A DNA stretch of 64,000 nucleotides from Streptomyces mashuensis (GCF_014654785.1 NZ_BNBD01000007.1:1-64000), one strand, 5' to 3'; shown: positions 47,937 through 57,475, counted from the stretch's first letter. Program-made: numbers and translations. Notes: generated by a model not told the origin, from the letters alone.

Positions 47937-50900
47937 CTACCCCTGCGCGCCCAGCCGCGCCGCCAGCAGCGGGCCCGCGGTGCGCAGGGCCTCCGCGCCC
48001 ACCATGCCGTCGTGGGCCACCGCCAGGCGGTGGATCTCCCGCGCGCCGCCGAGGAACGGCCCCCACGTCGCCGACGCACGGCCGTCGCGGCCGTCCTGCG
48101 TGGCGTCGAAGAACAGCACCGGGCCGTCGAAGGGGTCCGGGGTGTGCTCCGCCATGGCACGGAGGTTCTCCCCGGTCACCGCGAGCAGCGTCTCCAGCGT
48201 CCCTTCGTCCAGCGTGCCCAGGGGGCTGCCGGCCTCCCTCAGCACCGTGAGGATCTCCGCCGCAGGGGGCCGGCCGGGCAGGTCCTGCCACGCCGGGTCG
48301 GCGACCCCGCCCAGCGCCAGGTCCAGGACGTCCGCGACGTCGGTGGAGGTGGCGGGGGCGCCGGGGTAGGCGTCGAAGAGGGCGAGCAGCGCCACGTCCT
48401 CGCCCTCCGCCCGCAGTCCGGCCGCGATCTGCTGGGCGACCGTGCCGCCGAACGACCAGCCCGCCAGCGCGTACGGCCCCTTCGGCCGCACGTCGCGCAA
48501 CTGCCGCACGTAATGCGCGGCGAGCTGCCGCACGGACAGGGGTTCCGGACGGCCCGTCACCAGCCGGGGGTCCTGGAGGGCGTGCACGGGGTGGCCCTCC
48601 GGCACGTGCTGCGGCAGGGCCGCGTAGCACCAGCCCAGGCCGTTGGCGGCGGGCACGAGGAACAGCGGGATGCGGTCGCCCGCCGTGCGGTACGACAGCA
48701 CGGCCCCCAGGTCGCCGCCCTGCCCGCCCCGGGCCAGCCACCGCGCCAGCCGGGCGGCGGTGGGGTGTTCGAAGAGCGCCCGTACGCCGGCCTCGGCGCC
48801 CAGCGCCTCCCGGACCCGGCGGACCAGCCGCACGGCGAGCATCGAGTGCCCGCCCAGGTCGAAGAAGCTGTCGTCGGGGCCGACGTCGGGCAGGCCCAGG
48901 GACTCGGCGAAGAGGCGGGTGAGGATCTCCTCGGTGGGCGTGCGGGGCCGGCCGGCGACGGCGGGCGCGCCGGGCGCGGGCAGCGCCGCCCGGTCGACCT
49001 TGCCGTTGGGCGTCAGCGGCAGGGCGTCGAGCACCACCAGCGCCGACGGCACCATGTAGTCCGGCAGCCGGCGGGCCAGCCGGGCCCGCAGTGCGGCGGT
49101 GTCCGGCGGGGACCCTGCGCCGGGGGTGACGTACGCGACCAGCCGGAGGCCGGTCCCCGGCCCGGCGGGGCCGTCGTCCTCGCGGGCCAGGACGACGGCG
49201 CGCCCCACCTCCGGGTCGTCGGCCAGGGCGGCCTCGATCTCGCCCGGTTCGATGCGGAAGCCGCGGATCTTCACCTGGTGGTCGGTCCTGCCGAGGAAGA
49301 CGAGCCGGCCGTCGCGGGCCTGCCGGACCAGGTCGCCCGTGCGGTACATGCGGCTGCCGGGCGGCCCGTACGGGTCGGCGACGAAGCGTTCGGCGGTCAG
49401 GCCCGGCCGGTCGAGGTAGCCGCGCGAGACACCGGTGCCGGCGAGGTACAGCTCGCCGGCCGTGCCGGCCGGCACCGGCCGCAGCCGGCCGTCCAGCACC
49501 CGCACGGCGGTGTTGGCGACCGGCCGCCCGATGGGCGTCGGGCCGCCCGGCCAGGGCTCCGAGAGCGGGGCGCAGACCGAGTAGACGGTCGTCTCCGTCG
49601 GGCCGTAGCCGTTGGTGACGTCGGCGCCGAGCGCGGCGAGGGCCTCGGCCAGCGCACCGGGCAGCGCCTCGCCGCCGATCATGATGCGCAGGCCGCGGAC
49701 GGCCCCGGGGTCGGCGGTGCGCACCATGTCCCACAGGCCGGGGGTGCCCTGGGCGACGGTGACGCCGTGGCGGCGTACGAGCGCGCCGAGCGCGGCGGGA
49801 TCGCGTACGGCGTCGGCCGGGGCGACGACCACGGCCGCGCCGCCGAGCAGGGGGAGGTACATCTCCAGCGCGGCGATGTCGAAGGCGAGCGTGGTGACGG
49901 CGAGCACGCGGTCGCCCCGGCCGAGCGGGAACCGCTCCCGCAGGTCCGTGAGGAGGTTGAGCAGGTTGCGCCGGGTCACCACGACGCCCTTGGGGCGGCC
50001 GGTCGAGCCGGAGGTGTAGATGACGTAGGCGGCGGTGTCGGGGTGGACGGAGGCGGGGGCGGCCTCGTCCCCTTCGTCCCCCTCGTCCTCGTCGAGTGTC
50101 AACTCGTCGAGCACCAGGCGCGGAACGGAAGCCTCCGGCGGCAGTGCGGCCGCCGCTGCCGTGTCGGTCAGCATCAGCACCGGCCGGGCGTCCGCCAGCA
50201 CGAAGGCGGTGCGCTCCGGCGGGCTGTCGGGCGCCAGCGGCAGGTACGCGGCACCGGCCTTGAGCACGGCGAGCAGGGCCACCGGCAGCTGCTCGGACCG
50301 GGTGAGCATGACGCCGACCAGCCGCTCCGGGCCCGCGCCGCGGGCCAGGAGCTCCCGCGCCAGCCGGTCGACGCGCCGGGCCAGCCCGGCGTAGGTCAGC
50401 ACGGTGTCGCCGAAGAGCACGGCGGCGTCGCCGGGCGACCGCCGGGCCTGCTCGGCGACGAGGTCCGGCACGGACGTGTCCGGCAGGGGCCGGCCGGTCG
50501 CGTTGCCCTCGACGAGCAGCCGGTGCCGTTCGTCCGCGCCGAGCACGTCGATGCTGTCGACGCGCTGCCGCGGGTCGGCCGCGACCGACTCCAGTACCCG
50601 GGCCAGCCGGCCCGCGAGGGCCTTCGCGCTCTCCTCGTCGAACAGGTCCGCGTCGTACTCCAGGGCACCGCCGATGCCCGCCGGGGTGCCGTCCGCGCCG
50701 AACCGTTCGTGCAGGTAGAAGGTCAGGTCGAACTTGGCGGTGCCGGTCGACACCGCGCGGGGCGTGTTGCGCAGCCCCTCCAGCCGCACGTCGGGGGTGC
50801 CGCCCACGCCCAGGGAGAGGAAGACCTGGAACAGCGGGTGGCGGGCGAGCGACCGCGTGGGCCGCAGATGCTCCACCAGCAGCTCGAAGGGCAGGTCCGC

Positions 50901-51965
50901 GTGTTCGTAGGCCGCCAGGTCGGCATCCCGCACCCGCTCCAGGAGCTCGGCGAAGGTGGGCGCCCCCGAGGTGTCGGCGCGCAGCACGAGGGTGTTGACG
51001 AAGAGCCCGACCAGGTCCTCCAGCGCCTCCTCCGGGCGTCCGGCCACGGCCGTGCCGACGGGGATGTCGGTGCCGCAGCCGACGCGGGTCAGGACGACGG
51101 CCAGGGCGGCGTGCAGCACCATGAACACCGTGGCCTTGTGGCGCCGGGCGAGGTCCTCCAGGTCCCCGTGGGTCCAGGCGTCGAGCCGGAAGGGGACGCT
51201 CCCGCCGCGGTGGGACGCGGTCGCGGGACGCGGGCGGTCGGTGGGCAGCGGGAGTTCCTCGGGCAGCCCGGCCAGGAACGTCCGCCAGAAGTCCAGCCGT
51301 GCGGCGAGCGGGCTGCCCGGGTCCGCCGCGGAGCCGAGCGCCTCGCGCTGCCGCACGGCGTGGTCCGCGTACTGGACGGGCAGCGGCTCCCGGCGCGGCG
51401 CGTGCCCGGCGCGGCGGGCCGCGTAGGCGTCGGCGAGGTCCGCCGCGAGCGGCCCCATGGACCAGCCGTCGCCGGCGATGTGGTGCAGGACCAGCACCAG
51501 GATCCGCTCGGCGGGGCCGGTGCGCAGCACCGTGACGCGGAGGGGGAGCCCGGAGGCGAGGTCCAGGGGCCGGGTGAGCAGCGCGGACACCGTGCGGTCG
51601 GCCTCGGCCGGCCGGCAGGGGAGGAAGTCCACGGGGACGCGGGCCCGCCCGGCGGGCAGGACGCACTGGACCGGTTCGCCGTCCCGCTCCTCGTACCGGG
51701 TGCGCAGCACCTCGTGCCGGCCGGCCAGGTCCTGCACGGCGGCCTCGAAGGCGTCCTCGTCGAGGTCGCCGTGCAACCGTACGACCAGCGGCAGGTGGTA
51801 CGTGGCGCTCGCGCCCTCCAGCTGGTGCAGGAACCACAGCCGGCGCTGCGCGAACGACAGGGGCGGCCGCGCGGTCACGGCATCCACGGCATCCGGGGCG
51901 TTCACCGCGTCCACTGCACCCGCCGAAACGTCCGACACATCGTCCCCCTGACTGTCAGCCGGCAC
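47937..51965 (-). CDS. NRPS module C-A-T-TE
   Basis: A 1342-residue single-module NRPS. C domain at ~30-470 (LSFAQRRLWFLHQLEGA; HHIAGDGWSMG, intact HHxxxDG). A domain at ~490-990 (YVIYTSGSTGRPKGVV; FDIAALEMYLPLLGG with Asp at the alpha-amine contact; TNGYGPTETTVYSV; MYRTGDLVRQ; NGKVDRAALP). T domain at ~1030 (DDSFFDLGGHSMLAVRLV). Thioesterase at ~1100-1340 (ALAGWSFGGTVAQQIAAG). It adds one alpha-amino acid to an incoming acyl/peptidyl thioester and releases the product. Substrate is not assigned. An alternative start is GTG 51938, with AGGGGGAC before it. Confidence 0.92.
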   Translation of the reverse strand: MPADSQGDDVSDVSAGAVDAVNAPDAVDAVTARPPLSFAQRRLWFLHQLEGASATYHLPLVVRLHGDLDEDAFEAAVQDLAGRHEVLRTRYEERDGEPVQCVLPAGRARVPVDFLPCRPAEADRTVSALLTRPLDLASGLPLRVTVLRTGPAERILVLVLHHIAGDGWSMGPLAADLADAYAARRAGHAPRREPLPVQYADHAVRQREALGSAADPGSPLAARLDFWRTFLAGLPEELPLPTDRPRPATASHRGGSVPFRLDAWTHGDLEDLARRHKATVFMVLHAALAVVLTRVGCGTDIPVGTAVAGRPEEALEDLVGLFVNTLVLRADTSGAPTFAELLERVRDADLAAYEHADLPFELLVEHLRPTRSLARHPLFQVFLSLGVGGTPDVRLEGLRNTPRAVSTGTAKFDLTFYLHERFGADGTPAGIGGALEYDADLFDEESAKALAGRLARVLESVAADPRQRVDSIDVLGADERHRLLVEGNATGRPLPDTSVPDLVAEQARRSPGDAAVLFGDTVLTYAGLARRVDRLARELLARGAGPERLVGVMLTRSEQLPVALLAVLKAGAAYLPLAPDSPPERTAFVLADARPVLMLTDTAAAAALPPEASVPRLVLDELTLDEDEGDEGDEAAPASVHPDTAAYVIYTSGSTGRPKGVVVTRRNLLNLLTDLRERFPLGRGDRVLAVTTLAFDIAALEMYLPLLGGAAVVVAPADAVRDPAALGALVRRHGVTVAQGTPGLWDMVRTADPGAVRGLRIMIGGEALPGALAEALAALGADVTNGYGPTETTVYSVCAPLSEPWPGGPTPIGRPVANTAVRVLDGRLRPVPAGTAGELYLAGTGVSRGYLDRPGLTAERFVADPYGPPGSRMYRTGDLVRQARDGRLVFLGRTDHQVKIRGFRIEPGEIEAALADDPEVGRAVVLAREDDGPAGPGTGLRLVAYVTPGAGSPPDTAALRARLARRLPDYMVPSALVVLDALPLTPNGKVDRAALPAPGAPAVAGRPRTPTEEILTRLFAESLGLPDVGPDDSFFDLGGHSMLAVRLVRRVREALGAEAGVRALFEHPTAARLARWLARGGQGGDLGAVLSYRTAGDRIPLFLVPAANGLGWCYAALPQHVPEGHPVHALQDPRLVTGRPEPLSVRQLAAHYVRQLRDVRPKGPYALAGWSFGGTVAQQIAAGLRAEGEDVALLALFDAYPGAPATSTDVADVLDLALGGVADPAWQDLPGRPPAAEILTVLREAGSPLGTLDEGTLETLLAVTGENLRAMAEHTPDPFDGPVLFFDATQDGRDGRASATWGPFLGGAREIHRLAVAHDGMVGAEALRTAGPLLAARLGAQG

Positions 51966-52087
51966 CCCCGTGATCCTGTGCCGCGGCCAATTCGCCTGTC
52001 AACAGGGGCAGATGGGGCTGGTGGGGCTGCCGGTGCCGGCGGTAGGGTCGCCGGGTTGCCGTCCCCATCACGCCGCGGGAGGAAGAC

Positions 52088-53077
52088 GTGCCGGTGAGGT
52101 ACCGGAACCTTGGCCGTTCGGGGGTGCAGGTGAGCCGGCTGGCGCTGGGCACCATGAACTTCGGCCCGCACACCCCCGAGGACGAGGCGCACCGCATCAT
52201 GAGCCGCGCCCTCGAGCTGGGCATCAACTTCTTCGACACCGCCGACATCTACGGCTGGAAGCTCGGCGAGGGCATCACCGAGCAGATCATCGGCCGCTGG
52301 CTCGCCGCGGCACCGGGCCGCCGCGAGCAGGTGGTCCTCGCCACCAAGGCGTACGGGCCCATGGGCCGCACCCCCAACAGCGGACGGCTGTCCGCCCTGC
52401 ACATTCGGCGCGCCTGCGAGGCGTCCCTGCGCCGGCTGGGCACCGACCACCTCGACCTCTTCCAGCTGCACCACATCGACCGCACCACCCCCTGGGAAGA
52501 GGTGTGGGAGGCCGTGGAACTCCTCGTCGCCCAGGGCAAGGTGGTCTACGCGGGCTCGTCCAACTTCGCCGGCTGGCACCTGGCCCGCGCCCAGGAGACC
52601 GCCCGCCGGCGCGGCTCGCGCGGCCTGGTCAGCGAGCAGTCGGTCTACAACCTCCTGGAGCGCACGGTCGAGCTGGAGGTGCTGCCCGCCTGCGAGGAGT
52701 ACGGCATCGGCCTCCTCCCCTACAGCCCGCTCCAGGGCGGTCTGCTGGCCGGCGTGCTGCGGCGCGAGGAGCGTGAGGGGGCGGCCGGCCGCAGCAAGGA
52801 GCCGAAGACGCGCCGGCTGCTGGAGCAGCACCGGGACCGCATCGCGGCCTACGAGAGCCGGTGCGCGGAGCTGGGGGAGGACCCGGCGTCGGTCGGGCTC
52901 GCCTGGCTGCTGCACCGCCCGGGCGTCACCGCCCCGGTCGTGGGTCCCCGTACGGTGGCGCAGCTGGAGGGCGCGACGAAGGCCCTGTCCGTGCGGCTCG
53001 ACGAGGCCGTGCTCAAGGAGTTCGACGCCCTCTTCCCGGGCCCGGGCGGGCCGGCGCCGGAGGCGTACGCCTGGTGA
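52088..53077 (+). CDS. Aldo/keto reductase (YghZ/voltage-channel-beta-like)
   Basis: A 329-residue (beta/alpha)8 reductase starting at GTG (GGGAGGAAGAC upstream). MPVRYRNLGRSGVQVSRLAL is the N-terminal strand, NFFDTADIYGWKLGE the Asp and Tyr, VVLATKAYGPMG the Lys, and FQLHHIDRTTPWEEVWEAVE the His. NADPH-binding residues are near ALSVRLDE. It is divergent from the NRPS with 122 bases between, so it may act on a cluster intermediate or be a general detoxifying reductase. No specific substrate motif. Confidence 0.88.
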   Translation: MPVRYRNLGRSGVQVSRLALGTMNFGPHTPEDEAHRIMSRALELGINFFDTADIYGWKLGEGITEQIIGRWLAAAPGRREQVVLATKAYGPMGRTPNSGRLSALHIRRACEASLRRLGTDHLDLFQLHHIDRTTPWEEVWEAVELLVAQGKVVYAGSSNFAGWHLARAQETARRRGSRGLVSEQSVYNLLERTVELEVLPACEEYGIGLLPYSPLQGGLLAGVLRREEREGAAGRSKEPKTRRLLEQHRDRIAAYESRCAELGEDPASVGLAWLLHRPGVTAPVVGPRTVAQLEGATKALSVRLDEAVLKEFDALFPGPGGPAPEAYAW

Positions 53078-53118
53078 CGCCGGGCCGGCCGGTCCCGGCC
53101 GGTGGCGGTCCCGGCGGC

Positions 53119-53886
53119 TCACCGGGCGCCCAGCAGCGCCAGGTGCTCCTGGCGCACCACGCCGAAGCGCAGGGCCGTGGAGACCACGGCCTCGCGCTGC
53201 CAGTTGGCCCGCAGCCCGCCGCCCGGTGAGAGCCGGTCCCTGACCCGCAGCTTGTGGCGGGCCAGGTAGTCGATGTGGAAGTTGACGGCGGCCTGGGTGA
53301 TCGACCGGCAGGAGTCCAGGCCGCGCAGCCGCTCGACGATCTCCCGGGTGCCGGGGATGGCCGGGTCCGAGGGGTCGCCGAGCCGGGGCTCGCACAGGGC
53401 CACCAGCACCAGGAAGTACTTGGCCATGCAGTCCAGGGAGAAGGCCCGCGCCATGTGGTCGTCGGGGCACTCCGCGGGGAGGGCCGCGTCCAGGTAGAGG
53501 GGGTCGGGGGCGGTCACCTCCAGGGAGAGCAGGCCGCCCGCCGCGGGCAGCAGCACCCGGGCCCGGGTGAACGGCACGGGCATCTCCAGCCGGCCGGGCG
53601 GCACCCGCAGGTACTCGCCGCCCCCCTCGGCGTTCTCCACGACGACGGTGCGGGCCAGGCTGAGGTTGCTGAGCAGCCAGAAGCCGTGGGCCGCCCGGAT
53701 GCGGCCGGCCACGGGCCCGCCGCCGGGGTCGTCGAGTGCCACGTCCACCGGCTGCCCGGCCGCGCCCCGGCCGAAGGTCACCGCTCGGCCGGGCGGGACC
53801 TCCACGGCCCGTCCGCCGTTCCCGTCAGGCGGCGTCACCAGCTGCGTCACCAGTAGCCCGGACGTGCTCGTGGGCCTCGTGGACAT
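53119..53886 (-). CDS. FHA-domain protein with C-terminal helical/HTH-like region
   Basis: A 255-residue protein. Residues ~10-105 look like an FHA phosphothreonine-binding domain (RAVEVPPGRAVTFGRG, then GFWLLSNLSLARTVVVENAE with the S-N pair). Residues ~150-255 are helical (MAKYFLVLVALCEPRLGDPS, SITQAAVNFHIDYLARHKL) and resemble a winged-helix. ATG 53886 lies inside the P450 frame, so the genes overlap by 62 bases; a shorter start near 53850 is possible. Such FHA proteins occur in some actinobacterial natural product clusters, presumably as signalling adaptors to Ser/Thr kinases. The function here is unknown. Confidence 0.65.
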   Translation of the reverse strand: MSTRPTSTSGLLVTQLVTPPDGNGGRAVEVPPGRAVTFGRGAAGQPVDVALDDPGGGPVAGRIRAAHGFWLLSNLSLARTVVVENAEGGGEYLRVPPGRLEMPVPFTRARVLLPAAGGLLSLEVTAPDPLYLDAALPAECPDDHMARAFSLDCMAKYFLVLVALCEPRLGDPSDPAIPGTREIVERLRGLDSCRSITQAAVNFHIDYLARHKLRVRDRLSPGGGLRANWQREAVVSTALRFGVVRQEHLALLGAR

Positions 53887-55159
53887 GGACGTCCTCCTCT
53901 CCGTCGGCGCCGGCCCCGCGGCCGTTCCCGGCCTCGGGCACCAGCTCCACCTCCAGGCGCTGCAGCCCGCGCAGGAAGTTGGACGGCCGGCGCGGTGCGT
54001 CACCCGTCACCTCGATCGACTTCACGTGCCGCAGCAGGGCCTCCAGCAGGCAGCGCACCTCGGCGCGGGCCAGCGTCGAGCCGACGCAGTAGTGCGGGCC
54101 GCCGCCGAAGCCGAGGTGCGGGTTGGGGCGCCGGCCGATCTCGAACGCGTCGGGGTCGGGGAAGACCCGTTCGTCGTGGTTGCACGAGGGGAGCCAGACG
54201 ACCACCCGGTCGCCCCGCCGGATCCGGGCCCCGCCCAGCGTGGTGTCCTCGGCGGCGGTGCGCATGGCGTGCAGGGCGGGTGACGTCCAGCGGAGCACCT
54301 CCTCGACGGCGGTGTCGAGCAGGCCCGGGTCCTGCTTCAGCAGCCGCCAGGCGTCCGGCCGCCGGGCGAGGGCGAGCAGGGCGCCGGACACCGCGTGCGG
54401 CGTCGTCTCCAGGCCGCCGTTCATCAGGCCGTCGCAGTTGAGGAGGACCTCGTCGTCGGTGAAGGGCCGGCCGTGGGCCTCCGCGGTGGCGAGCGAGCTC
54501 ACGATGTCCCGGCCGGGGCAGTCCCGGCGGTCGTCGAGCAGGCCGGCGAAGTACGCGAAGATCTCGGTGTGCGCGGCCGTGCGGCCGGCGGCGCCCGCCG
54601 CGCTCTCGTCGGCGTCGTCGAACGCCCGGGCCATGATGCCCGCCAGCTCGTCCCGGTCGGGCCCCGGGATGTCCATCATCTCGAACAGCACCCAGGTGGG
54701 CATCCACTCCGCGAGCTCGGCGACCGCGTCGAACGGACCGCCGCGCGCCAGCAGTTCACCGAGGCGCGCGTCGACCTGCCGGCGCAGCACCGGCAGGAGC
54801 GCCGCGACGGCCCGGCCGTTGAACCACGACTGGTGGGCGGAGCGCAGCCGGCGGTGCGCGGCGCCGTCGGAGACCACCAGCATCCGGCCGGCGGCCGCCT
54901 CGACCCCGCGGGGGTCCGCGCCCAGCCGCATGCCCAGGCCGGAGACGAACACCTGCGGGTTCCTCAGCACCGCACTGCCCTCGGCGTGCGTGGTGACCGA
55001 CCAGAACCCGCCGGTGCGGGCCGACTCGGTCCAGGCGACGGGGTGGGCGTCGCGGGCGGCACGCCAGATCCCGTGGTGCCGCGGGTCCGTGTAGAAGTGC
55101 GGATCGGCCAGGTCGAGATCCGGACCGCCGACCGTCCACCGGGGACTCCGACCGTTCAC
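53825..55159 (-). CDS. Cytochrome P450
   Basis: A 444-residue bacterial class I P450 starting at GTG 55159 (GGAGAGGAAG upstream). The I-helix GLMNGGLETTPHAVSGALLA (near residue 250) has the acid-Thr pair. AVEEVLRWTSPALHAMRTAA gives the ExxR motif. The heme loop is FGGGPHYCVGSTLARAE with the Cys ligand near 360. The C-terminus carries an unusual acidic/His-rich tail (DGEEDVHVHEAHEHV) of about 35 residues. It likely oxidises an NRPS-region intermediate. Divergent from the aromatic hydroxylase gene (93 bases), overlapping the FHA gene. Confidence 0.9.
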   Translation of the reverse strand: MNGRSPRWTVGGPDLDLADPHFYTDPRHHGIWRAARDAHPVAWTESARTGGFWSVTTHAEGSAVLRNPQVFVSGLGMRLGADPRGVEAAAGRMLVVSDGAAHRRLRSAHQSWFNGRAVAALLPVLRRQVDARLGELLARGGPFDAVAELAEWMPTWVLFEMMDIPGPDRDELAGIMARAFDDADESAAGAAGRTAAHTEIFAYFAGLLDDRRDCPGRDIVSSLATAEAHGRPFTDDEVLLNCDGLMNGGLETTPHAVSGALLALARRPDAWRLLKQDPGLLDTAVEEVLRWTSPALHAMRTAAEDTTLGGARIRRGDRVVVWLPSCNHDERVFPDPDAFEIGRRPNPHLGFGGGPHYCVGSTLARAEVRCLLEALLRHVKSIEVTGDAPRRPSNFLRGLQRLEVELVPEAGNGRGAGADGEEDVHVHEAHEHVRATGDAAGDAA

Positions 55160-55252
55160 TGCTTCCTCTCCGGGGCGCCCCGCCCGGGAATTCCGGTGCG
55201 AATTTGCGGCAGCCCGAACCTGGATTGTTCGAGGGTGACGCCCCTTGCATCG

Positions 55253-56209
55253 ATGGCTAGTATTTTCACGTCGTCCGCCGGGGCTGCTGCCGATGCGGCG
55301 AGCACTTTCGAGGGCAGCTACGAAAGGAACCTCGTGTTCAAGGAAGCCACCCTTTATTCCCCCGTCATCAAGGAGGACAACGGAATTGTTTCCGTGGTGT
55401 TCTCCAGGGACCATCCGGGCTACAACGACCCGCAGTACCAGAAACACCGAGCCGCCATAGCCGACGCCGCGCTGCGGCACGTTCCCGGCCGGCCGGCGCC
55501 GTACATCGCGTACACCGAGGAGGAGCACGCGACCTGGCGGACCGTCGGCGCCGAGCTGACCGCGAAGCACCGGACGTACGGCTGCCGCGAGTTCCTGGCG
55601 GGCGTGGAGCGCCTGGCGCTGCCCGCCGACCGGCTGCCGCAGCTGAGCGAGGCGTCCGCCACGATCCGGCGGGCAACCGGGTTCACGCTCAGCCCGGCCG
55701 CGGGGCTGGTGGGCGTCCGCGACTTCTACGGATCGCTCGCCGACCGCCGCTTCCAGGCCACCCAGTACGTCCGGCACGCCTCCATGCCCCGCTTCTCGCC
55801 GGAACCCGACATGATCCACGAGGTGGTGGGGCACGGCAGCCACCTGGCGAACCCGCGCCTGGCGGCCCTCTACGAACTCATCGGCCGCACGGTGCGCCGG
55901 CTGGAGTCCGACGAGGCCGTCGCGCTGGTCTCCCGGGTCTTCTGGTTCACCATGGAGTCCGGCCTCGTCCGCGAGGACGGCGGGGTGAAGGCGCTCGGCG
56001 CGAGCCTGCTGTCGTCCTGCGCCGAGCTGGAGCAGTTCCGGCAGGCCACGATCCGGCCGCTGGACGTGGCGGCCATGGCCGCCCTGCCCTACCAGGTCGA
56101 GTCCTACCAGCCCGTGCTGTTCTGCGCCGATTCCTTCACCCACCTCGAGGACTTCCTGGCCGGCTTCCTGGCCGCGGTCACCGACGACAGCCCCCTCGTC
56201 GCGGCCTGA
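55253..56209 (+). CDS. Pterin-dependent aromatic amino acid hydroxylase
   Basis: A 318-residue protein with the phenylalanine/tryptophan hydroxylase catalytic fold. The iron-binding PDMIHEVVGHGSHL (HExxGH) lies near residue 185, and the third ligand is a Glu near 225. GLVGVRDFYGSLADRRFQAT is a pterin/substrate loop. VFWFTMESGLVREDGGVKAL and GASLLSSCAEL match the family's core. No regulatory ACT domain, as in bacterial enzymes. It hydroxylates Phe, Tyr or Trp with tetrahydropterin and O2; PacX-type meta-hydroxylation is a precedent in NRPS pathways. It stands alone on the plus strand amid minus-strand genes. Confidence 0.85.
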   Translation: MASIFTSSAGAAADAASTFEGSYERNLVFKEATLYSPVIKEDNGIVSVVFSRDHPGYNDPQYQKHRAAIADAALRHVPGRPAPYIAYTEEEHATWRTVGAELTAKHRTYGCREFLAGVERLALPADRLPQLSEASATIRRATGFTLSPAAGLVGVRDFYGSLADRRFQATQYVRHASMPRFSPEPDMIHEVVGHGSHLANPRLAALYELIGRTVRRLESDEAVALVSRVFWFTMESGLVREDGGVKALGASLLSSCAELEQFRQATIRPLDVAAMAALPYQVESYQPVLFCADSFTHLEDFLAGFLAAVTDDSPLVAA

Positions 56210-56226
56210 GCGGCGGGCGCGGACCC

Positions 56227-57192
56227 TCACCCGCCGCTCCCGGCCCCGGCACCTGCCCCGGCCGCCGGGCGGCTGGCGGGGGCGAGGACCCGCAGGAGGT
56301 TCTCGTGCAGCAGGAGTTCCCGGTCCCGCCGGCCGACGCCGGCGAAGACCGTGGGGCCCTCCACGACCTCCGCGACCGACCGCCGGAGGCCGTCCGCCAG
56401 CCGGTTGAGCGGCCAGTCCGTACCAAAGATGATCTTGTGGTTGACGCCCAGCCGGAACAGCCGGTTCAGGTGTTCGGGCCAGCGCGGCAGCGTCGGCGTG
56501 CTGGCGAAGCCCCCGATGTCCAGGTACACGTTGGGGCGGTGGGCCGCCAGGTAGCCGGCCGTCTCCACGTGCGTCAGCCCCGCGTGCCCCAGCACGAAGT
56601 CGACCGACGGGAAGTCCCGCGCCGCCGCGTCGATGCGCAACGGGTGGGCCGGGTCGTAGTCCAGGCTGCGTGCCGTGGGCCCCGTGTGCACGAAGACCGG
56701 CAGCTCCCGCGCCGCGCACACCTCGTAGTACGGGTAGAGCGCGCGGTCGGAGGGCGAGTAGCCGCAGGGCGGGTAGAGCTTCAGGCCGTCGAAGCCGTAC
56801 GCGTCCAGGCTCCGCTCGAACTCCGCGAGGCCCTCCGGGCCGCGCCGCGGGTCGGCGCCGATGTAGACCCAGAACCGGCCCGGGTGCCGCAGCCGGATCT
56901 CGTGGTGCAGGCGCGCCATCTCCGCCATGGGCAGCGGGCAGTCCATGCGCAGCCCGAAGTCCGGCACCATCAGCACCGCCCGGGCCACGCCGGCCCGGTC
57001 CATCTCCGCCACCAGGCCGTCGGCCAGGTGGTCGTCGTGCTGCGCGGCGTAGCCGTCCGTCAGCCGCCCGGGGTCCGGGCCGGCGCCGTGGGCGCTCAGC
57101 CGGGCGTGCACGTTGCCGGCCACGTCGGCCAGGAACTGCCGCGGGATGAAACGGGTGGAGGCGACGTGGCAGTGGCCGTCGTAGACGATCAT
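56227..57192 (-). CDS. Amidohydrolase-2 family protein, metal site intact
   Basis: A 321-residue TIM-barrel metal enzyme of the ACMSD/LigI-type amidohydrolase-2 family. MIVYDGHCHVAS gives HxH at the N-terminus. DGLKLYPPCGYSPSDRALYP lies near residue 135. VFVHTGP (His) and FVLGHAGLTHVE (His) follow. IIFGTDWPLNRLADGL has the catalytic Asp near residue 260. This family does hydrolysis or non-oxidative decarboxylation. ATG overlaps the carrier-protein stop (ATGA). It is a paralogue of the gene two positions upstream, which has lost three of these residues. Confidence 0.85.
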   Translation of the reverse strand: MIVYDGHCHVASTRFIPRQFLADVAGNVHARLSAHGAGPDPGRLTDGYAAQHDDHLADGLVAEMDRAGVARAVLMVPDFGLRMDCPLPMAEMARLHHEIRLRHPGRFWVYIGADPRRGPEGLAEFERSLDAYGFDGLKLYPPCGYSPSDRALYPYYEVCAARELPVFVHTGPTARSLDYDPAHPLRIDAAARDFPSVDFVLGHAGLTHVETAGYLAAHRPNVYLDIGGFASTPTLPRWPEHLNRLFRLGVNHKIIFGTDWPLNRLADGLRRSVAEVVEGPTVFAGVGRRDRELLLHENLLRVLAPASRPAAGAGAGAGSGG

Positions 57193-57437
57193 CCGGCGCA
57201 GTGCCCGATCAGGCCGCGTATGGTGACGCCGCCGTGCGGGTCGAACGTCGCGAAGTCGAACGACACGTCGGCGCGCTCCTCCAGGTAGGAGACCAGCCCG
57301 ACGAGGGCCATGGAGTCCAGCAGCCCGGTGCCGCTGAGGTCCGTCTCCGGGGTGACGACGGCGTCCGCCTCCTGCTCGTTCCACTTCCTGACCCAGTCGA
57401 CCAGCTCGTTCTCCAGCTCGGCCGTGTCCTTGCCCAT
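57189..57437 (-). CDS. Free-standing acyl carrier protein
   Basis: An 82-residue carrier protein (MGKDTAELENELVDWVRKWN). The phosphopantetheine serine lies in TDLSGTGLLDSMALVGLV (GLLDSM for the usual GxDS). Acidic overall. It sits between two paralogous amidohydrolases and downstream of an AMP-ligase, so the ligase probably loads it with a carboxylic acid that the amidohydrolases act on. ATG with AAGGAAGGAC upstream. Confidence 0.85.
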   Translation of the reverse strand: MGKDTAELENELVDWVRKWNEQEADAVVTPETDLSGTGLLDSMALVGLVSYLEERADVSFDFATFDPHGGVTIRGLIGHCAG

Positions 57438-57475
57438 GGTCGTCCTTCCTTCCTTTTCGAAGCGTTGTTCCCGAG

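Noticed and set aside
48012..52097. A 1361-codon open frame on the plus strand
   Set aside because: It is antisense to the NRPS, whose C, A, T and TE motifs are clear. The plus frame is a low-complexity mirror arising from GC-rich codon positions.
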